Positions 22,677 through 34,593 of a stretch of DNA of 64,000 bases are shown piece by piece. The stretch covers positions 60,629-124,628 of the forward strand of contig NZ_LCYG01000060.1 in the NCBI RefSeq assembly GCF_001017175.1, read 5' to 3'. Position 1 is the first letter of the stretch, and each line of letters begins with the position of its first letter. The translations under genes were made by a program, and so were the position numbers. The notes beneath the pieces were generated by a model, which saw nothing but the letters and a program-made list of their open reading frames with translations, made no database searches and was not told where the DNA came from. This DNA comes from Microvirga vignae (GTDB lineage Bacteria; Pseudomonadota; Alphaproteobacteria; Rhizobiales; Beijerinckiaceae).

Positions 22677-25600
22677 CAAGCCTTGAGCATGTTGAACCTC
22701 GAAAGATTACAAGCCCAAAGCGTTCCCTCACCCTGCTGACGCTCCGCAAGATCGCGATCCGCATCAGCCTCGTCGTCGCGGCCGCCACCATCATGAGCTA
22801 CTGGCACGTGAAGACGGGCTTCGAGCACCAGGCCGTTGAGAACCTTGAGCGGTATGTCGAACAGAGGCGCGTCCGGGAAAGCGCGATCTTCGACCTCGCC
22901 AGCAGCAATATTCGGACATTCTCGGATGCCTATCTGCGCGAGATCAGCCAGATGGACCCGCAAGGAGCGGAGCAGCGCTTTGCAAGCCTGTTCGAGCAGC
23001 ATCCCGACGGAACCACGCGGCTGACGGAGAATGTCTTCAAGACCTATGGCGTCACGGGCTTCATCGGCAAGCACGTGATGATCGAGCGCGATCTCAAGCG
23101 CCGGCTTGTCGTCGCCTTCGATCTGATCACGCAGTTCGGCCCAGCCTGGAAGAGCCAGTTCGCCAACCTCTATGTCATGACGCCGGAAGGCGCCGTCATC
23201 ATGTACTGGCCCGATCAGCCCTGGGCTTTGCGGGCGGGAGATTGGGAGATTTCGGGCAAGCTGAATCTACTCTCTGCCAAGAAGGACGACGTGCTCATCG
23301 CAAGCACCGGCGCGATCGCCGACTCGGTCAAGGAGCGCTGGTCCGAACTCTATTTCGATTACGGTATCAACGACTGGCTCGTATCGGTCACCCGCCCGGC
23401 TCTCCTGGACGGACGTCCGGCCATCCAAATCGGCCAGGATATTCTCGTTCATGACCTGATCGGCCGCGCTGTCAGCACGGATCTGGGCGGCACCTATAAC
23501 ATCCTCTTCTCCGAGGAAGGACGGATCATCGCCCATCCCCGCTTCATGGATGCCATCCAGGCACGCAGCGGCTCTTTGCCGATTTCCGAAACCGGAGACG
23601 CCAAACTCGAGGAAATTCACCGATTGACACTGGAGCGTTCGCCACAGCAGACCGTCATTCGTGACCAAAACGACAATCAGGTGATTGCCGTCACGAAGCT
23701 CAGCGGTCCTGCATGGACCCTTGCGACGGTCTATCCTCTGGATCTTGCATCCGAGAGCGCGTGGCAGACGGCTCGCCTCATTCTCCTGATGGGTGCCCTG
23801 GCGCTGGTTCTCGAAATCGCCATTCTCAGTTCGACGCTCAGGAGCCAGATTGCCGTTCCTTTGCGCCTCCTGGTGCGCGCCACGAGCTCCGTCGCCAAGG
23901 GAGAGTTCAAGACGCATCTCAATCTTCGCCGCGATGATGAGATCGGCGAGCTGGCGGACGCCTTCACCACGATGGCCCGGCAGATCGATGCCCGCGAGAC
24001 GGCGCTTAACGAGCGCAGCGCGAGCCTCGTCAAGCTCAATGATGAACTGGCCCACGAGCTTGCAGAGCGTGAAAGGGCCGAGCGGGAGCTGGCGCGCCAC
24101 CGAGAGCTCAATGCCCTCCTCGATACCATCGATTACGGCATACTGTTCTTGAGCCCCGACCTGAAGATCCGCCTCGCCAACCGGGCCTACAAGGAAATGT
24201 GGGCCGTGCCCGAGGCGCAGATCGCCAAGGGCACGCCAATCCGCAACGTGATTGCCCATCACAGCCAGGCGCTGGGCATCGAACACGAGTACGAAGACGC
24301 CTTCATCGAGCGTAACATGGAGGACATCCGATGCTGCGACCAGGCTCCTATCGAGATCCACTCCCCGAACAACCGTGTGCTGCGCTATCATTGCGTCGCC
24401 CTGCCGGATGGCGGGCGCATGCTCACCTATGTGGACATCACCGAGCAGAAGCGGGCCCTCGATGCCATCGCGCTCGCTGAGCAGCGCCAGCGGCGCCTTC
24501 TGGAGCTGGCGCCCTTCCCGCTGGTGGTGACCCGGATGTCCGATGGGCGGATTCTGTACGCCAATGCTCGCACCGCAGAGGCCATCGGCCTCAAACCCGA
24601 GGAGTTGCGGGGAACGCCCGCGCCGAACTATTACGCAAACCCTGCCGATCGCGAGCGGATCCTCAAGATTCTATCGCAGGAAGGCCGCGTTCAGGACGTG
24701 GAAGTTCTCCTTCAGCGCCACGACGGAAAGCAATTCTGGGCCCTGGTGAACGCGAGCTTCGCCGACTATGAATCCGCCCCTGCCCTGCTGTTCGCCTTCA
24801 ACGACATCACCGAGCTGAAACAGAGAGAAGCGCAGCTCAAGCAGGCCAAGAAGGAAACCGAAGCGGCGCTACGCGACCTCAACGCCGTTCTCGACACCAT
24901 TCAATACGGCATCCTGTTTCTCGACCCCGATTTCCGCATTCGCCTCGCTAACCGGGCCTATCGCGAGATCTGGGAGATGCCCACGAGCTATTATGAAAAG
25001 CCTCGCTCCCTGGAAGAGGACATGGAAAAGAGCCGGACACTCGGCAGCTACGATGTCTCGGATGAGGAATGGGGGGCCTACAAGGCACGACGCATCGGCG
25101 AGATCAGAAGCGGTTCTCCCGTCACGACCGAGATGCGCCTGAAGAACGGACGCGTTCTTCAGTACCGCATCATTGCGTTGCCCGATGGCGGGCGCATGCT
25201 CACCTATTTCGACATCACCGATATGAAGCGGTTCGAGGATGTCCTGCGCCGCCATCTGGCCGCCATGGAAGCGGCCATGGACGGCATGGCGATCCTTGAT
25301 GCGGACTATCACTACCAATACCTCAACGAAGCTCATGTGAAGATCTTCGGCTATGATCGCCCGGAGGAGCTTATCGGGAAGAGCTGGAAGCAGCTCTACA
25401 CGGACGAGGAGCGCGCATATTTGGAGGCTGTGGCCTTCCCCAAGGTCTTCCAGGACGGTCACTGGAACGGCGAGGCCGTGGGCCTGAAGCGCGACGGCAC
25501 GCTCTTCCCGCAGGACGTCTCGCTTACCATCATCCAGGATGGCGGGCTGATCTGCGTGGTGCGCGATATCACTGAGCGCCACGCTCGTGACGAAGCCTTG

Positions 25601-26335
25601 CGTCAGGCCAAGGAGCACGCGGAGGAAGCAAGCCAAGCCAAGTCCCGATTCCTGGCGAACGTGAGCCATGAGCTGCGCACGCCGCTCAATGCCGTTCTTG
25701 GCTATACCGAGCTTCTCATCGACGGGCTCTACGGTAATCTTCCCGACAAGGCGCACGGCGTGCTCACGCGCGTGCAGGTGAATGGCCGCCATCTTCTCGC
25801 TCTCATCAACGATATCCTCGATCTCTCGAAGATCGAGGCCGGAGAGCTTCTGATCGCCGCAGAGCCCTATTCGATTTCCGATCTCGTCCACGCCGCCGTC
25901 ACCACGGCGGAGCCGCTCGCCAAGGCGAAGGGACTTTCCCTTCGCGTTTCGGTTCCGGAGGGACTTCCCTGTGGCAGCGGTGACGAGCGCCGTCTGACCC
26001 AGGTGCTCGTCAACCTCGTCGGCAACGCCATCAAGTTCACGGATCAAGGCTCCGTCGATGTCTCGGCCGAGGTGGTGAGCGGACGCCTGAAGATTGCCAT
26101 CAAGGACACTGGCATCGGCATCGCGCCGAAGGATCAGAAACTCATCTTCGAGGCCTTCCAACAAGGTTCCAATGCTGTGAATGGCGGCACCGGAACAGGA
26201 CTCGGCCTCGCCATCTCGAAGCGCATCGTGCAGATGCACGGCGGCACGATCCATGTTTACTCAGCCGTGGGACAAGGTTCCACCTTCACCATCGACCTCC
26301 CGCTGGAGACCCGCCCTGTGACGGAGGCTGCCTGA
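22673..26335 (+). CDS. sensor histidine kinase with periplasmic Cache-like domain, HAMP and four PAS domains
   Basis: A 1220-residue kinase. Transmembrane segments near residues 30-45 and 364-386 bracket a periplasmic sensor domain of about 315 residues (Cache-like). HAMP (about 388-440) and a coiled coil (about 440-480) follow, then four PAS domains (about 480-600, 603-715, 737-850, 860-980). HisKA has NVSHELRTPLN (His about 999), and the HATPase has NLVGNAIKFT, DTGIGIAP and GTGLGLAIS. PAS1 and PAS3 are near duplicates (DTIDYGILFLSPD and DTIQYGILFLDPD). There is no receiver domain. It overlaps both neighbouring genes by 4 and 1 bases. Confidence 0.95.
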   Translation: MTSLEHVEPRKITSPKRSLTLLTLRKIAIRISLVVAAATIMSYWHVKTGFEHQAVENLERYVEQRRVRESAIFDLASSNIRTFSDAYLREISQMDPQGAEQRFASLFEQHPDGTTRLTENVFKTYGVTGFIGKHVMIERDLKRRLVVAFDLITQFGPAWKSQFANLYVMTPEGAVIMYWPDQPWALRAGDWEISGKLNLLSAKKDDVLIASTGAIADSVKERWSELYFDYGINDWLVSVTRPALLDGRPAIQIGQDILVHDLIGRAVSTDLGGTYNILFSEEGRIIAHPRFMDAIQARSGSLPISETGDAKLEEIHRLTLERSPQQTVIRDQNDNQVIAVTKLSGPAWTLATVYPLDLASESAWQTARLILLMGALALVLEIAILSSTLRSQIAVPLRLLVRATSSVAKGEFKTHLNLRRDDEIGELADAFTTMARQIDARETALNERSASLVKLNDELAHELAERERAERELARHRELNALLDTIDYGILFLSPDLKIRLANRAYKEMWAVPEAQIAKGTPIRNVIAHHSQALGIEHEYEDAFIERNMEDIRCCDQAPIEIHSPNNRVLRYHCVALPDGGRMLTYVDITEQKRALDAIALAEQRQRRLLELAPFPLVVTRMSDGRILYANARTAEAIGLKPEELRGTPAPNYYANPADRERILKILSQEGRVQDVEVLLQRHDGKQFWALVNASFADYESAPALLFAFNDITELKQREAQLKQAKKETEAALRDLNAVLDTIQYGILFLDPDFRIRLANRAYREIWEMPTSYYEKPRSLEEDMEKSRTLGSYDVSDEEWGAYKARRIGEIRSGSPVTTEMRLKNGRVLQYRIIALPDGGRMLTYFDITDMKRFEDVLRRHLAAMEAAMDGMAILDADYHYQYLNEAHVKIFGYDRPEELIGKSWKQLYTDEERAYLEAVAFPKVFQDGHWNGEAVGLKRDGTLFPQDVSLTIIQDGGLICVVRDITERHARDEALRQAKEHAEEASQAKSRFLANVSHELRTPLNAVLGYTELLIDGLYGNLPDKAHGVLTRVQVNGRHLLALINDILDLSKIEAGELLIAAEPYSISDLVHAAVTTAEPLAKAKGLSLRVSVPEGLPCGSGDERRLTQVLVNLVGNAIKFTDQGSVDVSAEVVSGRLKIAIKDTGIGIAPKDQKLIFEAFQQGSNAVNGGTGTGLGLAISKRIVQMHGGTIHVYSAVGQGSTFTIDLPLETRPVTEAA

Positions 26336-26700
26336 TGAGCAAGCGGATCCTGATCGTCGAGGACACGGAGGACAATCGACGGATCCTGCGCGATCTTTTG
26401 ACCAATGCGGGGTTTGAAATCTGCGAGGCGCATGATGGCCAGGCGGCGATCACGGCTGCGGCGGAATTCAGGCCCGATCTGATCCTGATGGATATCCAAT
26501 TGCCGATTCTCGACGGATATGAGGCGATCCGGCATATCAAGGCCAATCCATCGATCCAGCCGCCTCCGATCATTGCCGTGACGTCCTATGCGCTTTCGGG
26601 AGACGAGGAGAAGGCCTGGGCTGCCGGATGCGACGGTTATATCGCGAAACCCTTCAGCCCGCGCCAAATCCTCGCGAAGGTGCGCGAGCTTCTGGAATGA
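26335..26700 (+). CDS. single-domain response regulator (DivK/CheY-like)
   Basis: A 121-residue receiver domain with no output domain. The acidic pocket is visible in VEDTEDN, the phosphoacceptor Asp is at about 53 (LILMDIQLP), and the conserved Lys is in IAKPF. Its ATG overlaps the kinase stop by one base, so it is very probably the kinase's cognate partner and may relay phosphate to another regulator or act by protein contact. Confidence 0.94.
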   Translation: MSKRILIVEDTEDNRRILRDLLTNAGFEICEAHDGQAAITAAAEFRPDLILMDIQLPILDGYEAIRHIKANPSIQPPPIIAVTSYALSGDEEKAWAAGCDGYIAKPFSPRQILAKVRELLE

Positions 26701-26706
26701 CGGGCC

Positions 26707-27840
26707 ATGCGCGATCGCCCTCTCATCCTAGTCGTCGACGATATCGAGGAAAACATCGAGATCGTCCGTGTGCGCTTGGAGGCGCGGGGGTATGAAATCG
26801 AGACGGCCAGCAATGGACGCGAGGCGATCGAGAAAGCGGATCGACTGCGCCCCGACCTGATCCTGCTCGATATCATGATGCCGGATATGGACGGCATCGA
26901 AGTCACGCAACAGCTCAAGGGCAACGAAGCCCTTCGCGCCATCCCCATCATTCTGCTGACGGCGAAATCCAGCATCAAGGACGTGGTGGCAGGCCTCGAC
27001 GCCGGAGGTGACGATTATCTCACCAAACCTTTCGAGCCTGCGACGCTCGTTGCGCGGGTGCGTTCGCTGCTGCGGATCAAAACCCTCTACGACACTGTCC
27101 AGGCACAGGCTTCAGAGCTTGCAGCCCTGAACCAGCATCTGGAAGAGCGTGTCGAACAGCAGGTGCACGAGCTCGAACGGTTACGCGATCTTAGGCGCTT
27201 CCTGCCGCCTCAGATCGCGGACATGATCGCCTCGAAGGGGGGCCAAGCCGAAATCCTTCAGCATCACCGCCGGGAGATTGTGGTGCTCTTCTGCGACCTG
27301 CGCGGCTTCACGAGCTTTGCCGAGATTGCTGCGCCCGAGGAGGTCATGGATCTTCTGAATGCGTATCACTCGACACTCGGACCGCTGATCCACGAGGCTG
27401 CGGGAACGCTCGAGCGATTTACAGGCGACGGCATGATGATCTTCTTCAACGATCCCATTCCCTGCCCCGATCCTGCCGCTCGCGCCGTGAAGCTTGCGAT
27501 CGCCATGCGCGACCATATTCAGATGCTGTCGCGTGACTGGCAGCTGCGTGGATACACCATCGGTTTCGGCATCGGCATCGCGCAAGGCTATGCGACCATG
27601 GGCCGGATCGGCTTCGAAGGCCGGTTCGATTACGCCGCCATCGGTACCGTGACGAATGTGGCCGCGCGCCTGTGCTCGGAAGCGCGCGACGGCCAGATCC
27701 TGGTCACGCAGCGCGTCGCCACAGAGGCGGAGAACCTGGCGGCCTCAATCTCTCTTGGCGACTTCAATCTGAAGGGCCTGAGCCGCCCGATTCCGATTTA
27801 CAATATCGAGGGGCTCAGACCTGAAAGCGCGGGCACCTAG
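26707..27840 (+). CDS. receiver-class III adenylate cyclase fusion
   Basis: This 377-residue protein has an N-terminal receiver domain (about 5-120; VVDDIEEN, phosphoacceptor Asp55 in LLDIMMPDMDG, Lys in LTKPF). A coiled coil (about 135-165) leads to a class III nucleotide cyclase domain (about 180-370). Both metal-binding aspartates are present (FCDLRGFTS and FTGDGMM), and the adenine/transition-state region FDYAAIGTVTNVAARL is intact, favouring adenylate cyclase. It starts 6 bases after the response regulator. Phosphorylation by the upstream kinase probably controls cAMP synthesis; that link is inferred. Confidence 0.93.
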   Translation: MRDRPLILVVDDIEENIEIVRVRLEARGYEIETASNGREAIEKADRLRPDLILLDIMMPDMDGIEVTQQLKGNEALRAIPIILLTAKSSIKDVVAGLDAGGDDYLTKPFEPATLVARVRSLLRIKTLYDTVQAQASELAALNQHLEERVEQQVHELERLRDLRRFLPPQIADMIASKGGQAEILQHHRREIVVLFCDLRGFTSFAEIAAPEEVMDLLNAYHSTLGPLIHEAAGTLERFTGDGMMIFFNDPIPCPDPAARAVKLAIAMRDHIQMLSRDWQLRGYTIGFGIGIAQGYATMGRIGFEGRFDYAAIGTVTNVAARLCSEARDGQILVTQRVATEAENLAASISLGDFNLKGLSRPIPIYNIEGLRPESAGT

Positions 27841-27853
27841 CGTATCGTGCTTC

Positions 27854-27993
27854 AAAAGTGGACTCGGTTTTCACTGACGTGGCCCTTCGGGCCACCGGCG
27901 CGGACCTCCGGTTCCGCCCCGAACGATGCGCTCCCTGAGGAAGGAAGCATCGGACCCAAAAGGCAAGTCCACTTTTTTCGTCCGATGTTCTAG
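27854..27993. repeat. palindromic intergenic repeat element, copy A
   Basis: The element is bounded by 11-bp inverted repeats AAAAGTGGACT (27854-27864) and AGTCCACTTTT (27966-27976). An inner hairpin GTGGCCC-TTC-GGGCCAC lies at 27879-27895, and a further dyad CATCGGAC/GTCCGATG at 27948-27987. Its last 30 bases (27964-27993) match 38128-38157 with two differences and contain the TAG stop of the adjacent minus-strand gene. Such small palindromes are scattered in Rhizobiales genomes. Between convergent genes it could act as a bidirectional terminator. Confidence 0.75.
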
Positions 27994-29444
27994 CCCGTCT
28001 TCACCATCACGTGGCGTACGGCGGTGTAATCCTCCAGCGCGTACATGCTCATATCCTTGCCGTAGCCGGATTGCTTCAGGCCGCCATGGGGCATCTCGTT
28101 GACCAGCATGAAATGGCAGTTCACCCATGTGCAGCCATATTGCAGGCGCGAGGCCGTGCTCATGGCCTTCGACACGTCCCTGGACCACACGGACGAGGCG
28201 AGGCCGTAATCGGAATCGTTCGCCCAAGCGACGGCCTGATCCACATCGTCGAAGCGCGTCACGGAGACAACAGGGCCAAACACCTCACGGCGAACGATCT
28301 CGTCTTCCTGGAGGGCTCCGGCAATGACCGTGGGCTCGTAGAAGAAGCCGCCACCGCTCCCCTCCTTGCCACCGGCTGTGATCTCGATGTGCTTGAGATC
28401 CGCAGCACGTTCCACGAACGAGGCTACGCGCGAGCGCTGGCGCGGCGAGATGAGCGGTCCGAGATCATTCTCATCATCATTCTCGAGGCCAAGCCGAAGC
28501 CCCGACACGGCGGAGGAGAGATCCGCGACGAAACGGTCGTAGATCTTCGAGCCCGCATAGATGCGGCAGGCTGCCGTGCAATCCTGACCCGCATTGTAGT
28601 AGCCGAAGACCCTGATGCCCTCGACGACCTCTGCAAGATCGGCATCGTCGAACACGATGACCGGCGCCTTGCCGCCGAGCTCCAGATGCGTGCGCTTCAC
28701 CGAGTTCGCAGCGGCGGTGAGAACCTTCTTGCCCGTGGCGATGTCGCCGGTGAGCGAGATCATCGAGACCTTCGGATGGGAGATGAGCGCCTGGCCGACC
28801 GTTTCGCCACGTCCTACCACTACGTTGACGACGCCTTGAGGGAGGACATCGGCGATGACCTTAGCGAGCTTCAGCGTCGTCAGCGGCGTCTGCTCGGAGG
28901 GTTTGATCACCACCGTATTGCCGCCAGCCAGAGCCGGAGCGAGCTTCCACGCCGCCATCATCAGCGGATAATTCCACGGCGCGATGGAGGCCACGACACC
29001 AATCGGATCGCGCCGGATCATGGAGGTATGGCCCGGCAGATATTCCCCGGCGACTGCGCCCTGCATGGTGCGCACCGCGCCCGCGAAGAAGCGGAAGCAA
29101 TCGACGACTGCCGGGATTTCATCACGCAGCACGAGATAACGCGGCTTGCCGCAATTGAGCGCTTCGAGGCTCGCGAAAGACTCCGCTTCCGCCTCGATGC
29201 GATCGGCGAGCTTCAGCAGAAATCCTGAGCGCTCGGCAGGCGTGGTGCGTGACCAGAAGACGAAGGCGGCTTCCGCCGCCGAAACCGCTTCGTGGATCTG
29301 CTCGGATGAGGCTTCTGGCAATTTCAGGATCGTTTCACCGGTGCGGGGATTGAGGATCGTCTCGGCGTCTTCAGATCCTGCCTCGAAGCGCCCGCTGATC
29401 AGCATTTCGATATCCGATGGTTTCAAAAGATTGCCTGTATCCAT
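27990..29444 (-). CDS. patD: aldehyde dehydrogenase, gamma-aminobutyraldehyde dehydrogenase type
   Basis: A 484-residue NAD-dependent aldehyde dehydrogenase. The catalytic Glu motif is LELGGKAPV (about residue 255), and the nucleophile Cys lies in [11 protein letters not shown] (about 290). Domain order and length are standard. Gene order binding protein-ATPase-permease-permease-dehydrogenase equals Escherichia coli ydcSTUV-ydcW, where YdcW oxidises 4-aminobutyraldehyde to GABA, so this assignment is favoured over other ALDH classes. Its TAG stop lies in a repeat element. Confidence 0.85.
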   Translation of the reverse strand: MDTGNLLKPSDIEMLISGRFEAGSEDAETILNPRTGETILKLPEASSEQIHEAVSAAEAAFVFWSRTTPAERSGFLLKLADRIEAEAESFASLEALNCGKPRYLVLRDEIPAVVDCFRFFAGAVRTMQGAVAGEYLPGHTSMIRRDPIGVVASIAPWNYPLMMAAWKLAPALAGGNTVVIKPSEQTPLTTLKLAKVIADVLPQGVVNVVVGRGETVGQALISHPKVSMISLTGDIATGKKVLTAAANSVKRTHLELGGKAPVIVFDDADLAEVVEGIRVFGYYNAGQDCTAACRIYAGSKIYDRFVADLSSAVSGLRLGLENDDENDLGPLISPRQRSRVASFVERAADLKHIEITAGGKEGSGGGFFYEPTVIAGALQEDEIVRREVFGPVVSVTRFDDVDQAVAWANDSDYGLASSVWSRDVSKAMSTASRLQYGCTWVNCHFMLVNEMPHGGLKQSGYGKDMSMYALEDYTAVRHVMVKTG

Positions 29445-29480
29445 GATGTCCTCCTCACATTATTCGGATCGGTTTGTCCG

Positions 29481-30281
29481 TCACGCGCGGCTGGATGCGC
29501 CTGCCTCCTCACGGGTCAGGTAGTAGGCCGCGAGAATAGGCAGGAAGGTCAGGGCGATCACAATGACGGCAACGACGTTGGTGACGGGCCGCTGACGCGG
29601 CCTGACGAGTTCGTTGAGCATCCAGATCGGCAGCGTCGATTGCTGTCCTGCGGTGAAGGTGGTGACGATCACCTCGTCGAAGGACAGGGCGAAGGCGAGC
29701 ATTGCGCCTGCGAGCAGCGCCGTGCTTAAGTTAGGCAAGATCACATAGCGGAAGGTCTGAAAGCTGTCGGCGCCGAGATCGTAGGACGCCTCTATGATGG
29801 AGGGCGACATGCGCCGCAGGCGCGCCACCGCATTGTTGTGCACCACCACCACGCAGAAGGTGGCATGCCCCACCACGATGGTCCAGAACGAGAAAGGCAG
29901 ATCCATCAGGTTGAAGGCGGAGCGCAACGCAATTCCGGTGATGATGCCGGGCAGCGCGATGGGCAGGATGATGAGAAGCGAGATGACCTCGCGTCCGAAG
30001 AACTTGGTCCGCGCCAACGCACCGGCGGCAAGCGTGCCCAGTACCAGCGCGATAAGAGTGGCAACTGTCGCCACCTGAAACGAAAGCGTGAGCGCGTTCC
30101 AGACGTCAGGGCGCGACCAGGCAACGCCGAACCATTTCAGCGTCAGCCCCGGCGGCGGGAACTGATAGCTGCGCTCCTCCGTGGTGAAGGCATAGAGGAT
30201 CACGAACGCGAGCGGCGCGTGCAGGAAGAGAAGCCCGACGGCGGCGCTGATCTTCAAGCCGAAGGAAGCCTTAGAACGCAT
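29481..30281 (-). CDS. ydcV: polyamine-type ABC transporter permease (YdcV/PotC-like)
   Basis: A 266-residue inner-membrane permease with about six transmembrane segments and the EAA loop ([22 protein letters not shown]). It is the PotC-like member of the pair. Its start overlaps the end of the other permease gene by 11 bases. The aldehyde dehydrogenase follows 36 bases later. Likely substrate: putrescine, spermidine or GABA-like amines. Confidence 0.88.
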   Translation of the reverse strand: MRSKASFGLKISAAVGLLFLHAPLAFVILYAFTTEERSYQFPPPGLTLKWFGVAWSRPDVWNALTLSFQVATVATLIALVLGTLAAGALARTKFFGREVISLLIILPIALPGIITGIALRSAFNLMDLPFSFWTIVVGHATFCVVVVHNNAVARLRRMSPSIIEASYDLGADSFQTFRYVILPNLSTALLAGAMLAFALSFDEVIVTTFTAGQQSTLPIWMLNELVRPRQRPVTNVVAVIVIALTFLPILAAYYLTREEAGASSRA

Positions 30282-31218
30282 CGAATGCCCCCAGTCGTTT
30301 CGCCGCGAGAAGATAGACCGCCATCACCATGATCGGCACGACTGCGAAAGCCGCTGCGAGCGGGATGTTGCCCGCCGTGCCCTGCAACACATAGACCGCT
30401 TGGCCCAACAACAGCGTCGAGGGGCCGATGATCTGCGGCAGGATGTAATCGCCGAGCGTCAATGAGAAGGTGAAGATGGAGCCCGCCGCCACGCCTGGCA
30501 TGGCGAGAGGCAGAACCACCGTGCAAAATGTCTGGTTCGGCGATGCGCCGAGATCTGCCGACGCCTCGACGAGGCTGCCGGGCACGCGCTCCAGCGCTGC
30601 CTGGATCGGCAGGATCATGAAAGGCAGCCAGAGATAGATGAAGACGAGGAATTGGCCGATATAGCTGACGGATAAGGACGGGCCGCCAATCAGTGGGGCG
30701 CTCAACAAGCCGTCGATCATAGGCATCGCGCCGATCCGATCCGCCGCCCATGCCACCGCCCCTTCCTTCGCGAGAAGCAGCTTCCAGGCATAAACCTTCA
30801 CGAGATAGCTCGACCAGAGCGGCATCATGATCGCGAGATAGAAGGCAGCCTTCATGCGCCCATAGGCATAGCGCGCTGCGTAATAGGCGACAGGAAAGGC
30901 AAGGATCGCGGAGGCCAGCGTCACTGCGGCGGCCATCACCACAGTACGAAGTATGACATCGAGATTGGCTGGCTGCAGCAACTCGGCATAGGTTTTCAGC
31001 GTGAACTCACGAACGATGGTTCCCGAAAACTCATCGATGGAGAAGAAACTCTGTAAAAGCAGCGCGATCAGGCTGCCCACATAAACGATGCCCAGCCACA
31101 GAAGCGGCGGCACGAGCAGCAAGGTGAGCAGAAGGCCTTGGCGCCTGAAGAGCGCATCGGAGAAGCGGCGCGACAGGCTCTCGCGCGGGATCGGCAGATC
31201 GAGGACGCCAGCCGTCAC
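30271..31218 (-). CDS. ydcU: polyamine-type ABC transporter permease (YdcU/PotB-like)
   Basis: A 315-residue permease with an N-terminal cytoplasmic extension, six or so transmembrane helices and the EAA motif ([25 protein letters not shown]). It partners the YdcV-like permease. Its start overlaps the ATPase gene's stop by 4 bases. Confidence 0.88.
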   Translation of the reverse strand: MTAGVLDLPIPRESLSRRFSDALFRRQGLLLTLLLVPPLLWLGIVYVGSLIALLLQSFFSIDEFSGTIVREFTLKTYAELLQPANLDVILRTVVMAAAVTLASAILAFPVAYYAARYAYGRMKAAFYLAIMMPLWSSYLVKVYAWKLLLAKEGAVAWAADRIGAMPMIDGLLSAPLIGGPSLSVSYIGQFLVFIYLWLPFMILPIQAALERVPGSLVEASADLGASPNQTFCTVVLPLAMPGVAAGSIFTFSLTLGDYILPQIIGPSTLLLGQAVYVLQGTAGNIPLAAAFAVVPIMVMAVYLLAAKRLGAFDAF

Positions 31219-32288
31219 CGTTCATCCTCCATCGCGTGCATGGCGTAAGGCGACCAGAACAGGCGGCTCGGCTCACCGGGCCTCAAGTCGCGCACGTCCG
31301 ACGCAGGCACAAGAGCGCAGAGGCGCACGCCTTCGCAATCCACGATCACGCGCCGCATCGCACCCTGGTATTGCACTTCGATGCATGTTCCGTCCGCATG
31401 AAGGCGGCCCGGCTCGACTGTATATCCGGCGGGACGAACGGCAATCGCTTCAGGCCGGAGGCTCACGAGTCTCGAGGGGCCACCGAAGCGCGCAGCCACG
31501 TCAGGCCCGAGCACGTTGGAGCCGCCGACGAACTCGGCGACGAAGCGCGCTTGAGGCCGCTCATAGATCTCTTCCGGCGTGCCCACCTGCACGATGCGTC
31601 CCGCATTGAACACGGCCACGCGGTCGCTCATGGAGAGCGCCTCTCCCTGATCATGCGTGACGAAGATGAAGGTGAGGCCGAGGCTGCGCTGCAACGCTTT
31701 CAGCTCCACCTGCATTTCCTCTCTCAACTTCAGATCGAGCGCGCCGAGCGGCTCGTCGAGCAGCAGCACCTTGGGACGGTTGACCAGGGCGCGCGCAAGC
31801 GCAACGCGCTGGCGCTGGCCGCCGGAAAGCTGCTGCGGACGACGCGCCTCGAAGCCGACGAGTTTTACGAGCGCGAGTGCCTCACGTCCGAGCCTCTCCC
31901 GTTCCGCGCGCCCCATGCCGCGGATGCGCAGGCCGTAAGTCACGTTGTCGAGGACATTCAGATGCGGAAACAGCGCATAATCCTGAAATACCGTGTTCAC
32001 CGCGCGGCGATAAGGCGGAACACCGGCAACGGGCTCACCGAAGATGCTGATCGTACCCGCATCGGGTTGCTCGAAGCCGGCGATCAGGCGAAGGCACGTG
32101 GTCTTGCCCGAGCCGGAGGGACCCAGCATCGAGAAGAACTCGCCGGCACGGATATCGAAATCGAGCCCGTCGACGGCGCGCACGGCGCCGAAGTGGCGGG
32201 CGACATCTTGGAAGCGCACGGCACAGCCGTGAGCAGGCGCGAGGGACTGAGCCGCGACGGTGTCTTGCGGACGCGTGTGAACGGACAT
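31215..32288 (-). CDS. ydcT: polyamine-type ABC transporter ATPase (YdcT/PotA-like)
   Basis: From the ATG at 32288 (MSVHTRPQD), chosen because GGAG lies about 9 bases upstream, it has 357 residues. Walker A is [13 protein letters not shown], the signature is [15 protein letters not shown], and Walker B is [14 protein letters not shown]-terminal TOBE-type domain (about 275-350) is present, as in PotA. It energises the two permeases downstream. Confidence 0.9.
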   Translation of the reverse strand: MSVHTRPQDTVAAQSLAPAHGCAVRFQDVARHFGAVRAVDGLDFDIRAGEFFSMLGPSGSGKTTCLRLIAGFEQPDAGTISIFGEPVAGVPPYRRAVNTVFQDYALFPHLNVLDNVTYGLRIRGMGRAERERLGREALALVKLVGFEARRPQQLSGGQRQRVALARALVNRPKVLLLDEPLGALDLKLREEMQVELKALQRSLGLTFIFVTHDQGEALSMSDRVAVFNAGRIVQVGTPEEIYERPQARFVAEFVGGSNVLGPDVAARFGGPSRLVSLRPEAIAVRPAGYTVEPGRLHADGTCIEVQYQGAMRRVIVDCEGVRLCALVPASDVRDLRPGEPSRLFWSPYAMHAMEDER

Positions 32289-32376
32289 GAGAGGCGCTCC
32301 GGAGGTCAAGCGATCAGGCCTCCTGTTCTGTCGAAGGGAGGCGCTCTTAAAGCTCAAGCGCCTCCGCCTCAGGGCA

Positions 32377-33534
<1,158 letters not shown>

Positions 33535-33681
33535 GATGCGCCTCCCCTTCCCTCTAACCCTATTTGAAAGCAGGCGGGCCCAATCGGCTTGAGCCTTCTT
33601 ACCCTTGCAAAAAGAGTGTCCCAAGTCGCCAAGCTGCGCCACTTCAATCGAGAGAATTCGGTTATCGGAATTTCCGATAGG

Positions 33682-34593
33682 TCAGGCGCGCTGTCGGTGG
33701 GTCCTATAGGTCTGCACGACGGAGAGGAACTGGGAGGCTGCGGGCGACAGGCGTGAACCGCGCCGCCACACCACACCCACGGACACCGCCGGTAGATCCT
33801 CCTGGATGCGCCGCGCCTCAATCTTGTCGCCTTCGAGGGACCAGGGGCGATAGGTGAGATCGGGCAGGACAGCGAGGCCTGCGCCTGTTGCCACGAGGCT
33901 CCGCACCGCCTCCACCGAGCGCGTGCGGAAGGCCGTGGGCGGGCGGATGCCGAACTGCTGCCAGGCGTGCTTGGGCGCCTCGTCAATCTCATCGATGGCG
34001 AGCAGGATCTGCGGCTCTTCGGCGAGATTCCGCAGGCTGACCTCCGCCTCCTGAGCGAACCGGTGTCCGAGCGGAAGCCAGAGGCGATAGCGGGAGGCCT
34101 CCACGATCTCGGCTTCAAGCGAGAGCAACGTCGGTCGCGGCGGCAGCACCATGACGGCAATATCGAGCTCACCGCCGATCAGGAGATGTTCGAGATAATC
34201 GCGCCCATCCTCCACGACGCTGACTTCGAGAAGCGGAAAGGCGCGCCGGAACCGGGCGAGCAGATCGGCGAGAATGTAGCTCGCCACCAGCGGCGTGACA
34301 CCCAGATTGAGACGCCCTTCGGAGGGCGCGGCACCTTCACTGAGGGCGCGCCGCGCATTGGACACCTCCGCGAGGATCTTCTCCGCGTGGCGCAGGAACT
34401 GATACCCCTTCAGAGTCAGGCTCATGCCGTGGGTGGAGCGCTCCACCAGCTTGAAGCCGAGATCCTGCTCGAGCTCCTGCACGGCTTCGGTAATCGTGGA
34501 TTGCGAGATCGACAGATGGCGCGCCGCCCCGGAAATGGATCCCGTTTCCGCGATGGCGACGAAATAGCGAACCTGGCGGAGAGAGAAGGCCAT
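33682..34593 (-). CDS. LysR-family transcriptional regulator
   Basis: From the ATG at 34593 (MAFSLRQVRYF) it has 303 residues. An N-terminal winged HTH (about 1-62, GSISGAARHLSISQSTITEAVQELEQDLG) precedes a LysR substrate-binding domain (about 90-295). It lies 147 bases upstream of the ydcS-like gene on the same strand and is divergent from the binding protein at 34931. Either could be its target. Confidence 0.9.
   Translation of the reverse strand: MAFSLRQVRYFVAIAETGSISGAARHLSISQSTITEAVQELEQDLGFKLVERSTHGMSLTLKGYQFLRHAEKILAEVSNARRALSEGAAPSEGRLNLGVTPLVASYILADLLARFRRAFPLLEVSVVEDGRDYLEHLLIGGELDIAVMVLPPRPTLLSLEAEIVEASRYRLWLPLGHRFAQEAEVSLRNLAEEPQILLAIDEIDEAPKHAWQQFGIRPPTAFRTRSVEAVRSLVATGAGLAVLPDLTYRPWSLEGDKIEARRIQEDLPAVSVGVVWRRGSRLSPAASQFLSVVQTYRTHRQRA

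Noticed and set aside
23267..24391. Long minus-strand frame (374 codons) inside the histidine kinase gene
   Set aside because: It is a GC-driven shadow of the kinase; no domain is visible. The same holds for 24869-26254.
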